A stretch of DNA of 64,000 nt from Puteibacter caeruleilacunae (lineage in GTDB: Bacteria > Bacteroidota > Bacteroidia > Bacteroidales > Prolixibacteraceae), in contig SJCO01000001.1 of the NCBI GenBank assembly GCA_005217565.1, positions 685,893-749,892 on the forward strand, written 5' to 3'. Positions 8,868 through 18,283 of the stretch are shown in pieces. The position numbers were made by a program, and so were the translations under genes. The notes under the pieces were generated by a model. That model was given only the letters and a program-made list of their open reading frames with translations, did not search any database and had not been told where the DNA came from. The first letter of the stretch is position 1; each line of letters opens with the position of its first letter.

Positions 8868-10934
8868 ATGGTGTCGCTTCTTCGAAGAATTGTAATAATA
8901 CTGCTAATGGTTTTGTGCGTTGGGGGAAACTTATATTCCCAAGGCAGATATGTGCCAGCGGAAAAGGAGGTTTTTCAATATACCTTCCCGATCAATTTGG
9001 CCTTTAGAGGTGAATATAAAGATCGCAACTATCCATCATATCAGGTGTGGAAGAAACAATTAGAAGGTACCGATGGATTGATCAAGAAGTTCGTTCCATA
9101 TGATGAGCTGGATGGCATCAATCTGAAAACACAACAATGGTTGAAGCGGTACGCCGAAGAAGAACAAACGAAATTACTGCTACTACATTGGGATGCGCGA
9201 GAGCACCGTAATGATCAGCCTGGTTCCAGTGATCGCTATTTTCCAGGACATTGGTTGGCCTACCCTGGAGCTAAATTAGTGAAATCCTTAAATAAACATG
9301 CGACCGAGGTCTATGTTTCATCAATCGATGAATTTGCAGGGAAATATGCTTATGTTGATGAGGAATATCCTGGGCAAATGAAACATAAACCTGGTAGTTT
9401 TATCTATCCTATATTGAGACTCGTTGAGGTGGATGAGCATGGGAAGTGTAACTGGGACAAGTGTGAGTTTGTTAAATTGATCAGCATTAATAAAGAGAAA
9501 AGAAGTCTGACAATAGAACGTAATCGATGTTTAACGAAAGCCTCTGCTTTTTCCAATGGTGCTTATATCGCACCAATGTCAACACGACTTGGGAAAGAGG
9601 GATTATTCGATTACAATTGTTCCACCGCTTGTCCAAAAGATGCAAATGGCAAGACGGCTTTGGATATCATGCATGATGAGCTTGTTGATATTTTGTTGAA
9701 TCATAAAAAGTTGAATGTGCTTGATGGTATCGGTTTCGATGTTTTACAATGGCTTCCACGATCCACAACGGTTGATTCCAATAATGATGGAATACCAGAT
9801 GGAGGTATGCTAAATGGTCGGAATAGTTGGCGAGACGGCACCTATGCTTTTATGAAAAAATTGAGGGCATCATTAGGCGATAATGTAATCATAACAGGTG
9901 ATGGCTATGGTTTGAATAATCAAAGAGGAATAGGCTTGTTTAATGGGATTGAGTCAGAAGGACTGGTAGAGCATAATGATGCCTTTAGAGGTTTTGCCAA
10001 GACCGTGAATGTGTTTAGTTATTGGTTGAAACATAATCCATTGCCTCATCAATTGAATTATATCGTATATAAACTGCGTAACAGTGATGATCAAAAGAAT
10101 GAAAAGACGTTGCAATCATTGTATATTGGCACTGCAACATGTCTTGAGGCAGGATTAACTATGTCTCCAAAGATCCAACTGGATGAATTGATTGGTGGAG
10201 AAATAAAGCAACATAATTGGTTGGGCAAACCTATGGGCGATCTAATTATTCCTGCGCAAAAATCTAAAGATCTTCTTAAAGGTGCGGGTAAAATGCTTAG
10301 TCAATCTTTTATTAATTCAATCGAGACCATAAATTGTACACTGAAATTGGTGGATGGAGAAATCGAAATCGAAGGCACTAATACTGGTAAGGATAGTGAA
10401 TTAATCATTTCTCAACTTCCCAAAACGAATGTTCAGCATGATTTAACGGTCTTCTTTGATGTAATGGCAATTGACTCATTGAGTGGATTTGAGAAACAAA
10501 TCCCGCGAGTAGTATCCTTGCATGCTGATGGTCTTCCTCGTTATGAGAAAAGAAAGGATAATAACCGCAGGTACAACGAGCAGTTTGGATTCTTTGGTCC
10601 TGAATGGCATCAACAAATGTTCTATTACCGCAAAGCTTCACATAAAGATTTGAAATTGCATCTAAGATTTGAAGAAGGAGGAAAACTAAGACTTCGGAAT
10701 ATGACAGTCCATGCAGCTCCATCTATTCTCATCAAAGAGTTCGAACATGGTTGTGTTATTGTAAATCCGTCTTTTGATGAGATCTCAGTGAATATAAAAG
10801 AATTTCTACCTAATGCTAAACTTGAGCATATCAAAGGAATATTCAATAAACAAAAGCATACAGGTTTGCCGGTGGCAGAAAAAGTGACAGTTTCATCGTT
10901 GAGTGCACTGTTTTTAGTCAAATCAGGCCAATAA
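8868..10934 (+). CDS. Secreted protein of unknown family, TIM-barrel-like, possible glycoside hydrolase
   Basis: I do not recognise a named family. The 688-residue protein starts with a signal peptide (residues 1-25, ending NLYSQ). The central part has strand-like segments each ending in acidic residues, as in (beta/alpha)8 hydrolases: DGIGFDV (Asp291), NVIITGDGYG (Asp345) and FNGIESEG (Glu362, Glu364). The C-terminal third (from about residue 480) is rich in beta segments and looks like a carbohydrate-binding or sandwich domain. It lies between GH97 and a sulfatase in one direction, so a role in degrading the same sulfated glycan is likely. The enzyme activity is inference from fold-like pattern and context only. 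Confidence 0.75.
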   Translation: MVSLLRRIVIILLMVLCVGGNLYSQGRYVPAEKEVFQYTFPINLAFRGEYKDRNYPSYQVWKKQLEGTDGLIKKFVPYDELDGINLKTQQWLKRYAEEEQTKLLLLHWDAREHRNDQPGSSDRYFPGHWLAYPGAKLVKSLNKHATEVYVSSIDEFAGKYAYVDEEYPGQMKHKPGSFIYPILRLVEVDEHGKCNWDKCEFVKLISINKEKRSLTIERNRCLTKASAFSNGAYIAPMSTRLGKEGLFDYNCSTACPKDANGKTALDIMHDELVDILLNHKKLNVLDGIGFDVLQWLPRSTTVDSNNDGIPDGGMLNGRNSWRDGTYAFMKKLRASLGDNVIITGDGYGLNNQRGIGLFNGIESEGLVEHNDAFRGFAKTVNVFSYWLKHNPLPHQLNYIVYKLRNSDDQKNEKTLQSLYIGTATCLEAGLTMSPKIQLDELIGGEIKQHNWLGKPMGDLIIPAQKSKDLLKGAGKMLSQSFINSIETINCTLKLVDGEIEIEGTNTGKDSELIISQLPKTNVQHDLTVFFDVMAIDSLSGFEKQIPRVVSLHADGLPRYEKRKDNNRRYNEQFGFFGPEWHQQMFYYRKASHKDLKLHLRFEEGGKLRLRNMTVHAAPSILIKEFEHGCVIVNPSFDEISVNIKEFLPNAKLEHIKGIFNKQKHTGLPVAEKVTVSSLSALFLVKSGQ

Positions 10935-11019
10935 GTTACGTGTAGTCAAAAAACAGATGCATATGAGCACCAGTTATTACATAAATAAAAGTTATTTTAC
11001 ATTGCAAATATAATTCAGC

Positions 11020-12519
11020 ATGAGACAATTAAAAAAAATAAAGACATTAGGATATGTTGCTGCATGTGCAACGGCTTTTGTTGGGAATCCAATGCAAACG
11101 AAAGCTAGTAGTGCTGAAAAGGCTACAAAACCTAATATGATTATTCTAATTGCGGACGATATCTCGCGAGATGATATGGGATGTTATGGTCACCCTGTAA
11201 TCAAGACGCCTAACATTGATCAACTGGCCAATAATGGAGTGAAATTTACAAATGCATTCTTAACTGCCAGTTCTTGTAGTCCTAGTCGTACAAGTATTAT
11301 TTTGGGACGTTATCCTCACAATACCGGTGCATGTGAGTTACATTCACCAATTCCAAAGAATCAGATTCCATTTCCAAAGTTATTGAAGGAAGCAGGTTAT
11401 TATACCGGGCAATCTGGGAAATGGCATTTTGGTGCTTCTGCAGGAAAACCTACTGGCGTTGCTCTTGAGGCATTCGATAGAGTAGGAGGAGGTGCTAGTG
11501 ATGGTGGAGGAAAGAGTGGTGCTGAAATGTGGGTGCCTTATTTAAAAGAACGACCTGCTGATAAGCCTTTCTTTATGTGGTTTGCTGCTCATGATGCTCA
11601 TCGTGGATGGGATAATGAGATTTTCTTGCCTGAGTATAAAGCAAAGGATGTGATTGTCCCTCCATATATGGTTGATGATGAACAAACACGTGAAGATTTA
11701 GTTTGCTATTATAATGAGGTGAGTCGTTTTGATTTCTATATTGGAGAGGTTGTAAAAGAGCTGAAGAAACAGGGCGTTTATGATAATACCATTCTTATTG
11801 TAATGGCCGATAATGGTCGTCCATTCCCTCGTGATAAAACACGTTTGTATGACAGTGGAATTAAGACTCCTTTCGTTATACATTGGCCTAAGGGTGTAGC
11901 CAAAAAGGGAGCAACAAGTGAAAGTCTTGTGAGTGTTATTGATATTGCTCCTACGTTACTTGGGGTAGCCGGAATTGAGGCTGGTGATTCATTTCAAGGA
12001 CGTAGTTTTGTTAAGTTATTAGAAGCGCCTGAGACTAAGTTTAGAAGTGAGGTTTATGCTGAGCATAATTGGCACGACTATGAAGCATTTGAGCGTATGG
12101 TTCGCACAAAAGATTTCTTATACGTTGAGAATGGTCGTCCTAACCTGAATCAAATGGGAGCTCAGGATATCATGACCGGAGGTGCTGGGAAATCCCTTAG
12201 AAAAGGGAATAAGGCAGGTACACTGAATGAAGTTCAGGGAAGAATATTTAAAGAAGTACAACCTGAGGTTGAACTATACAACTGTGCAGAAGATTCTCTG
12301 CAATTAACGAATGTTGCCAACAATGCAAAGTATAAGCAGGTCCAGAAGCAATTACAAAAGCAACTTCATCGCTGGATGAAGAAGACAAAGGACTCAAAAC
12401 CTGAGCATTTAACTGGCGATTGGTATAGTCGAGAAGATTGCAAGCCTTTAAAAACAAAAGGAATTCGTGGCGATATGCCAGGATTTGATCAAAAGGCAAC
12501 TGAAGTAAAGAGTGAATAG
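11020..12519 (+). CDS. Secreted family S1 sulfatase
   Basis: Second sulfatase of the locus, 499 residues. It has an N-terminal export signal (residues 1-30, Ala/Thr-rich, ending near QTKAS), the metal-binding Asp46-Asp47 and the formylglycine signature C86-S-P-S-R. Other conserved blocks are SGKWHFG and VMADNGRPFPRDKTRLYDSGIKTPFVIHWP. The DNGxPFPRxK form is shared with the leftward sulfatase at 16676-18271 and differs from the HGK form of the sulfatase at 4836, so at least two sulfatase subfamilies, hence probably different sulfate positions, are represented. A strong terminator follows at 12559. Confidence 0.93.
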   Translation: MRQLKKIKTLGYVAACATAFVGNPMQTKASSAEKATKPNMIILIADDISRDDMGCYGHPVIKTPNIDQLANNGVKFTNAFLTASSCSPSRTSIILGRYPHNTGACELHSPIPKNQIPFPKLLKEAGYYTGQSGKWHFGASAGKPTGVALEAFDRVGGGASDGGGKSGAEMWVPYLKERPADKPFFMWFAAHDAHRGWDNEIFLPEYKAKDVIVPPYMVDDEQTREDLVCYYNEVSRFDFYIGEVVKELKKQGVYDNTILIVMADNGRPFPRDKTRLYDSGIKTPFVIHWPKGVAKKGATSESLVSVIDIAPTLLGVAGIEAGDSFQGRSFVKLLEAPETKFRSEVYAEHNWHDYEAFERMVRTKDFLYVENGRPNLNQMGAQDIMTGGAGKSLRKGNKAGTLNEVQGRIFKEVQPEVELYNCAEDSLQLTNVANNAKYKQVQKQLQKQLHRWMKKTKDSKPEHLTGDWYSREDCKPLKTKGIRGDMPGFDQKATEVKSE

Positions 12520-12558
12520 GTCTTGGTTGACCGATATTAGTTTATTTAGTTCTGTCAA

Positions 12559-12589
12559 AAGGCTACTCCAATAAGGAGTGGCCTTTTTT
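12559..12589 (+). terminator. Rho-independent terminator ending the first PUL transcript
   Basis: An 11-bp stem (12559-12569 with 12575-12585, one G-U pair), a 5-nt loop AATAA and a run of T to 12589. Confidence 0.85.
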
Positions 12590-12609
12590 AGTAGCCAATC
12601 AAAAATCAC

Positions 12610-12617
12610 TACTTTTG
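12610..12617 (+). promoter_or_regulatory. Candidate Bacteroidota -7 element upstream of ydcZ-like gene
   Basis: TACTTTTG fits the TAnnTTTG consensus. It ends only 4 nt before the ATG at 12622, so a transcript from it would be nearly leaderless or the match may be chance. No clear TTTG was seen at the -33 position. Confidence 0.35.
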
Positions 12618-12621
12618 TGCA

Positions 12622-13071
12622 ATGAAGAATTCGTTAATGATTTATATCTTATTTGCAGTACTGATGGGAGCATTAAGTCCGCTGCAGGCTGGTATTAATG
12701 CTCAGTTGAGTCAGTATTTGAAACATCCTTTACAGGCTACTTTCTTTTCATTCCTTGGAGGGATTATCTTAATCTCGCTGATAGTAACATTTTTGGTGCC
12801 TGCATTTCCCAATTTTAGTCAGTTGAGAGAAGTTCCCTGGTATCTTTACATCGGTGGAGCTTTAGGTGTTGTATTTGTGACGGGATTTCTGTTATTAATT
12901 CCTCGCATTGGAGCCACGTCACTTGTTGCTGCTGTGCTTGTAGGTCAGTTGGTGATGTCAATTATCATCGATCACTTTGGCTGGTTAGGGGTGCAAACCA
13001 TTGAGATAAGTATGAAGCGATTGGTTGGTGTCATTTTATTGGTCATCGGAACGTTGCTTGTTCAGAAATAA
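12622..13071 (+). CDS. DMT-superfamily membrane protein, YdcZ/DUF606 family
   Basis: A 149-residue integral membrane protein with about five hydrophobic helices. The start (FAVLMGALSPLQAGINAQLSQYL) and the middle (GGALGVVFVTGFLLLIPRIGATSLVAAVLVGQ) are characteristic of the YdcZ/DUF606 half-size transporters. The substrate is unknown for most of this family. It stands between two terminator-like hairpins, so it is probably transcribed alone and need not belong to the glycan locus. Confidence 0.85.
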   Translation: MKNSLMIYILFAVLMGALSPLQAGINAQLSQYLKHPLQATFFSFLGGIILISLIVTFLVPAFPNFSQLREVPWYLYIGGALGVVFVTGFLLLIPRIGATSLVAAVLVGQLVMSIIIDHFGWLGVQTIEISMKRLVGVILLVIGTLLVQK

Positions 13072-13073
13072 AA

Positions 13074-13109
13074 TCGAGTTCATTCAAGGCATTTTATGAA
13101 TGAACCCGA
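13074..13109. terminator. Hairpin between convergent genes
   Basis: A 13-bp stem with one mismatch (13074-13086 with 13097-13109) and a 10-nt loop, between the ends of the rightward ydcZ-like gene and the leftward lyase gene. No long T-run on either strand, so termination is inferred from position. Confidence 0.6.
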
Positions 13110-13121
13110 TAGTTATTAATC

Positions 13122-16100
13122 CTATAATTTGATGATTTTCTCTTTGAAAATTTGATCAGTTTCAGTTGTAATTACGATTACATAATATCCTGATGGAATT
13201 TGTTTCTCATCAAGATGAATAGCATGGTCAATTAAAGTTTCTCCATTTAAATTCTCACTGTAGATTACATTTCCTGAGCTTCCAATAATCTTAATGTTTT
13301 TAGCATTGGTGATGCCTTCCAGCGTTATCGATAAGTGATTTTTGAAAGGATTAGGCCAAACGATAAAAGATGAAAGTTTTTCCTCTAGTTCTGTTGATGT
13401 TACGATTCGTTCACCGCTAAGGACAATTGTTGAGGTAGCGCCATCTTTGACTAAAAAAGAGATCTTAGTTGTTTGTTCTGCCGTGTTTGGAGTTACCGTT
13501 ACATTTTCTGAAATACTTTGATGAACCGACCAGTCGCCAGCTATTTCAATTTCTACGGTGTGTGGTGTGCTGTAGCCCCAATTATCGTTTTTTGTTTCTG
13601 TAGTATGATTAATAAAATCCAAATCAGGATAAGAGGCAGAAAGCACCATGTTCTCGTTGTCGTCAAATTTTACCATTAAAACGCAGGAAGAAGATACCGA
13701 TTTTATGTCCTTTACACCTACATCATTAGATTCATTAAATGCTACCACACCATAAGTGTTGTTGTTGGTTGATTCAACAGCATGTACCTCCTCTGTGTTT
13801 TTTAGAAGTTTGAATGGAGCAGTGTCTTTACCCATCTGTTGGTTAAATTGATCCATTGCTTGTGGTGTAGTATTCATGCGTTGAATATACCAGTATGTCT
13901 TATTTAGAGGCGCTTTGCCATGATTAATCCAGACAGTAGCATAGGTTCCGCTTGTGTTTTTTGAATTTCCCCAGTCAGGTGCCGATTGACTTCCTCGGTA
14001 TACAACTAAATCGGTACTTTTAGGTACCCAATATCCCAGATTCTCTGAATCGACCAGCCATTTCGATGTTGTTGTTACCTCTTGAGCCTCTGAACTGTTA
14101 GATGTTGTTCCAGATGTTGAGTTGAAATAGGTCTTACTGCTTGATGATACTGCATCTTGATAAAGTGTAGTAGCTGTCGTTTCTGAGGAGAGAGCGTTTG
14201 TAATTCCACTACCCACAGCAACAACATAATCGTCGAAGCAAAACCAACTTTTCTTCGCGCGGAACGAACCTAGTCCGTTTTTCTCCGATCCAATAATAGG
14301 CATGGTAAATATTCCATTACCATCTTGGGTGAGTCCCCCTACGAATGTCTGCTTTGCATAGTAGCGCTTGTATTCCTTATTCACCATGTTCTCGAACTGC
14401 TGGAAATGAACTGTTGTTGTTCCAGGAAGTTTGCGCCAGTCGTATCCATCTTTCCCAAAATCAGTAGATAACTTGGTTGAGCCATACCTGTTCCATACAT
14501 CCTGAACAACGTGTAGCATACCATATCCCAGATAAGTAATGAAAGGATCACCACTTTCTCTCACATATTGAAATTTACTATGTCCTTTCATGGTCAACAA
14601 CCAATTATCACGACGGTGTACAAACATGGCACCATAACCGTAAGTATGATGGCCAGAGGGGTGCTCATTGGCTGTAAAACCTTCGGCCATTAACTTGGTA
14701 TTTATTTTTTCTTCAAAAGGAGAGACTGTTTCATTGGCTCCTGTAGCTACCGCTTTATTGGCAATGTTACGAAGGAATATACTTGCCATATCAGTATCAA
14801 TAACTGAAGATCCGTCTGGAGATCCTGCCAATGCCTGGTATGCGTATCTTTTGGCAGAAAGCATGCTGTTTCCTCCATAACTATAAGGATGACCTCCCTT
14901 CCCACTAGTGTGCTTAGGGATAATGTTATAAAGAGATCGCATATCTTCCATTAATAGCTGGTTTTTTATATTTAGCATAGCCTGTTCAGTCAACTTAAAC
15001 TGAGTATTGGCGAAGACATAAGCTACTTCAGCTCCTGTAAAGGTTGCTTCAGCACCATATTGATCAATCCAGCCCCAATGGTGGTATGCAGTGCCATCTG
15101 GCTTAAAACCATCAGATACTCCAGGTGAGTGTTGAAAAGCGATATCTGAAAAATAGCGACTTACCTCCTTAAGATCGCGATAGCGCTCTTCAACGGAATT
15201 ATTCAATAAAGCAAGAAAGGCTAAACGCTTAGAGGTAATCCTTAAATAATCTACATTCTCACCATTGTCTCCCTCAATATATTTTCTTCCTGTTGACATA
15301 GCATAAGAGTAATCAAGAAAGGCTCTGTCATATCCAATGCGGATTTGATATTCACGAAGTAGATCATTGGTTAGACGTCCTGTCGACTTCAATTGATCTT
15401 GCATTAAATATATTGCAGGGATGAAGTTACGACCGCCTGCCCAATCATCAGGCATTCCTCCTATAAATGTTGCAAAATCAAAAAGATCATAGAATATATT
15501 GGTCAACTCTTGTATTTGAGTCGCATCACTAATTGTATTTATTGATTTTGCAATAAGGAATAGTAAATCAGATAGCGAGCGCTCATTGGAGATATAATCT
15601 GCAGCTCCGGTGTGTAGCATATGGTTATTGCCAAGCACTACATCTCCATTACGATGAATATTGTAAGCTTGATACTTGGTGCGGATATCATCCATCACGT
15701 CAGTTGCAATGTTGGTTGTTTGAGTATATGAAGCTACCCCAAATAATTCTTTTAAACGATTCTCAACGGAAGCCATGTCGGCTAGGTCATCTTTAGAGAC
15801 AGTGGCTGGTAAGGCTGGCTTTTGGATATCATCCTGGTTGACCAATCCTGCCAGATTTTCAAATTCGATATCTTCTCCTTCCTTATTCATCGCTTTGGCC
15901 AGATAAAGTTTCCCAATATGCATGGTCCCTTCTTTGTCCTTAGGGAATCTAATCCTTATTTCATCTGGTTTTCGAGGGATGTAATTGTCGATCGACTCAA
16001 TCCCGACTAGCAGGCTATACTTATCGTAACGTGCTTCCTGAATGATCTCAAACCTGTTCCATCCTTTCCGTTTGGTTACTACTTTTGCTGTTGCAATAAC

Positions 16101-16424
16101 CGCTGTATTGTCGATGAACTCTACCTGTAAGGTGTCATTCTTATGGGAAGACGAAGGATTGTAAACTGACATGAAGAAATAACATTTATAGTAAAGATCT
16201 TCATCAGCATAGCGATATGGAAAAGTAATGGAAGCACTGTTACTATAATCCACCTTTATTGAAGATGGTCCTTGAAAATAAATATTGGTATCGAAACTAT
16301 GAGTACAAGCTGTTGTTTGTATTTTACTCAAATTTGTTTCGTCCCAATCGTGCCAGCTGCCATATATCAATGGAGATATAAGCATACCGGTACAAAATAG
16401 AATAAATAATTTAGTTAGATTCAT
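13122..16424 (-). CDS. PL8 polysaccharide lyase, chondroitinase ABC-like, exported by T9SS
   Basis: An 1100-residue lyase expected to cleave uronic-acid-containing, probably sulfated, polysaccharide by beta-elimination. Signal peptide, then an N-terminal beta-sandwich like chondroitinase ABC (residues 25-190), an alpha-helical toroid, a large beta-sandwich (KGHSKFQY, GYDWRKLPGTTTVHF, WINHG, ASYPDLDF blocks) and a C-terminal Por-type sorting domain (last 75 or so residues: WPNPFKNHLSI, IPSGYYVIVI, KIIKL). His449 and Tyr456 keep the spacing of His501/Tyr508 in the Proteus enzyme as I recall it, and a Glu lies in VRES. The catalytic Arg expected in the GRHPF block seems absent: this protein has GKGGHPY (Gly511, Lys509 nearby). 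Activity or substrate may therefore differ. Confidence 0.88.
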   Translation of the reverse strand: MNLTKLFILFCTGMLISPLIYGSWHDWDETNLSKIQTTACTHSFDTNIYFQGPSSIKVDYSNSASITFPYRYADEDLYYKCYFFMSVYNPSSSHKNDTLQVEFIDNTAVIATAKVVTKRKGWNRFEIIQEARYDKYSLLVGIESIDNYIPRKPDEIRIRFPKDKEGTMHIGKLYLAKAMNKEGEDIEFENLAGLVNQDDIQKPALPATVSKDDLADMASVENRLKELFGVASYTQTTNIATDVMDDIRTKYQAYNIHRNGDVVLGNNHMLHTGAADYISNERSLSDLLFLIAKSINTISDATQIQELTNIFYDLFDFATFIGGMPDDWAGGRNFIPAIYLMQDQLKSTGRLTNDLLREYQIRIGYDRAFLDYSYAMSTGRKYIEGDNGENVDYLRITSKRLAFLALLNNSVEERYRDLKEVSRYFSDIAFQHSPGVSDGFKPDGTAYHHWGWIDQYGAEATFTGAEVAYVFANTQFKLTEQAMLNIKNQLLMEDMRSLYNIIPKHTSGKGGHPYSYGGNSMLSAKRYAYQALAGSPDGSSVIDTDMASIFLRNIANKAVATGANETVSPFEEKINTKLMAEGFTANEHPSGHHTYGYGAMFVHRRDNWLLTMKGHSKFQYVRESGDPFITYLGYGMLHVVQDVWNRYGSTKLSTDFGKDGYDWRKLPGTTTVHFQQFENMVNKEYKRYYAKQTFVGGLTQDGNGIFTMPIIGSEKNGLGSFRAKKSWFCFDDYVVAVGSGITNALSSETTATTLYQDAVSSSSKTYFNSTSGTTSNSSEAQEVTTTSKWLVDSENLGYWVPKSTDLVVYRGSQSAPDWGNSKNTSGTYATVWINHGKAPLNKTYWYIQRMNTTPQAMDQFNQQMGKDTAPFKLLKNTEEVHAVESTNNNTYGVVAFNESNDVGVKDIKSVSSSCVLMVKFDDNENMVLSASYPDLDFINHTTETKNDNWGYSTPHTVEIEIAGDWSVHQSISENVTVTPNTAEQTTKISFLVKDGATSTIVLSGERIVTSTELEEKLSSFIVWPNPFKNHLSITLEGITNAKNIKIIGSSGNVIYSENLNGETLIDHAIHLDEKQIPSGYYVIVITTETDQIFKEKIIKL

Positions 16425-16603
16425 GTTGTTAAGGTTTAAAAAATACTGAGGGCAAGGTAGTTGGTTTAGTATTATTAAGCTTTAACAAATCAGTCAATAA
16501 CTATTGCATATTTGTCAATGTTGCTAATCGCGATTGAATGATTTTTGAAAGTGTCAACAGACTATCACCATTGTTGCATGTTCTGTGAAATTGTGATGTG
16601 CAA

Positions 16604-16644
16604 TTGTTAAGGTCATCCTCCTCAAACAAGGACAACCTTAACAA
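16604..16644. terminator. Stem-loop between leftward sulfatase and PL8 genes
   Basis: A 10-bp perfect inverted repeat, TTGTTAAGGT at 16604-16613 and its complement at 16635-16644, with a smaller inner pairing. It lies 32 nt past the sulfatase stop, read leftward. On the minus strand a TACATTTG (16642-16649) overlaps one arm and fits TAnnTTTG, so the site could be a terminator, a promoter for the lyase, or both. The rest of the 251-nt gap (16425-16675) shows nothing else. Confidence 0.55.
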
Positions 16645-16675
16645 ATGTAATAGCGATTTTTTTACGTTCTGTGAA

Positions 16676-18271
16676 TTAATTATTCAGTTTTTTAACTTCC
16701 TCCAAAGGTTCGAAATCTGATTTGTTCACCCAGCCTGCTTTTGGATTTTCCCCATTTATGAAACGAGTATGGAAGTCTCTGTCTGATTTGTTAGAATATT
16801 TGTATTTATCGAACAGATTGCCATGACCAAACATGCGTGGATCTCTCTGCTGCTGAAGCTCATTGATCATTTGTTTTTCTAAATCATTGGCAAGTTCCTT
16901 TAAGTCATCTTGATTGATAAGGTTATTAACACAGTCAGGATCCAACTTAACGTTGTACAACTCACGAGAAGGTCTTTTTCCAAAGCATTGATTCCAAAAT
17001 TCAGTTTGCCCTTCCTCTCTACGATCGGAAAGAATCTGTGTTTTTGTAGCTCCACCATCACAGTTAAGATATCCAGTCTCAGGATTACCCGAAGGCCATC
17101 TATCCGTTTCAAAATTTAAAATAAAAAGATAGTCTCCTTTGCGAATACCCCTGATGGGATACCCTTGATCATGAGGTCTGCCTACATCATGTCTTTCCTT
17201 GCCAATCAACACATGGTCACGCTCGTATTGTGACTCCTGATTGAATATGTCAGTAAGACTACGTCCTTGAATAGGATGCATGTTTGTTGAGTTTTGATCA
17301 ACCTGAGCTACCTCAAGGAATGTTGGTGCAAAGTCGATGAAGCTAACAAATTCATTGATTTTGCGTCCTGGATTCTTTATTCCATTCTTCCACATGATTG
17401 CTAATGGCAGATGGTTTGAATACTCATAGGCTTGTCCTTTTACACGTGGAAATGGCATCCCATTATCGGCAGTGACAACAATAAGAGTATTTTCAAGCAT
17501 TCCTTTTGACTCAAGTACATCAAGCATTTTCTGCAGATGAGAATCAAAATATTCAATCTCTAATGCATAATCAAGCATGTCGGTACGAGTAGTTTCTTTA
17601 TCAGGCCAAAAAGAGAATACTTTATCTACATCATCAACCTTCTTGTTCCCAACTTTTATACCACTTCCATATTCATATCCTCTATGCGGTTCAAAACCTC
17701 CATACCAAAAGCAGAATGGTTCATTCTCATTTTTGTCTTCAAGGAAATCGATAAAATTAGCAGCATAATCAATATTCGATATTGCTTTTGTTGGTGGAGA
17801 GGTTCTTTTCTTACTGTAATTCTTTCCAAGCATTGCTCGTTGTTTTCCATCCTTTGTAAGAGCAACAACAGGAGCCACTCCTTTTGCAGTGTAACCTACA
17901 TGATAGCCATTGCCGATAAGCGTTTCAGCATAAGTCTTAAACTTCGCAGGGAAATAGCTCCAATGATTACCGGCCTCTTCAAGTTGCCATGAATTACGTC
18001 CTGTAACAATACACGAACGAGAAGGAGCGCACTTGGCATTTGGTGTATAAGCGTTGGTGAACAGCAAGCCTTCATTGGCAATGCGATCAAATGCCGGTGT
18101 TTCTACCCATGTGCATCCATAAGCACCCATGTGTTGAAATGTTACGTCATCGGCTATGCAGAAAAGAATATTGGGGCGTGTAGGTTGTTTCTTTTGTTCC
18201 TGGCTACAGCTAGCAGTCAGGAATAGCATTGCAATAAATATGCAATAGCATAAGTTCGTTTTTTTTCTCAT
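16676..18271 (-). CDS. Family S1 sulfatase lipoprotein
   Basis: Third sulfatase, 531 residues, with a lipobox LTASC (Cys22) that predicts anchoring in a membrane, unlike the two soluble-signal sulfatases. The metal-binding pair is Asp41-Asp42 and the formylglycine signature is C81-A-P-S-R. The blocks FCIADDVTFQHMGAYG, WYGGFEPHRGYEYGSG and VVTADNGMPFPRVKGQAYEYSNHLPLAIMW are reminiscent of the sulfamidase (N-sulfoglucosamine sulfohydrolase) branch; this subfamily guess is from memory and not firm. It lies 251 nt upstream of the PL8 lyase in the same direction, so the two may act on the same GAG-like chain. Confidence 0.92.
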   Translation of the reverse strand: MRKKTNLCYCIFIAMLFLTASCSQEQKKQPTRPNILFCIADDVTFQHMGAYGCTWVETPAFDRIANEGLLFTNAYTPNAKCAPSRSCIVTGRNSWQLEEAGNHWSYFPAKFKTYAETLIGNGYHVGYTAKGVAPVVALTKDGKQRAMLGKNYSKKRTSPPTKAISNIDYAANFIDFLEDKNENEPFCFWYGGFEPHRGYEYGSGIKVGNKKVDDVDKVFSFWPDKETTRTDMLDYALEIEYFDSHLQKMLDVLESKGMLENTLIVVTADNGMPFPRVKGQAYEYSNHLPLAIMWKNGIKNPGRKINEFVSFIDFAPTFLEVAQVDQNSTNMHPIQGRSLTDIFNQESQYERDHVLIGKERHDVGRPHDQGYPIRGIRKGDYLFILNFETDRWPSGNPETGYLNCDGGATKTQILSDRREEGQTEFWNQCFGKRPSRELYNVKLDPDCVNNLINQDDLKELANDLEKQMINELQQQRDPRMFGHGNLFDKYKYSNKSDRDFHTRFINGENPKAGWVNKSDFEPLEEVKKLNN

Positions 18272-18283
18272 TTTTGGTTGTAC

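Noticed and set aside
10405-10722. Leftward 105-codon open frame
   Set aside because: Antisense to the 688-residue secreted protein gene; no signal, motif or start context.
17684-17992. Rightward 102-codon open frame
   Set aside because: Lies opposite the intact lipoprotein sulfatase gene and encodes no recognisable domain.
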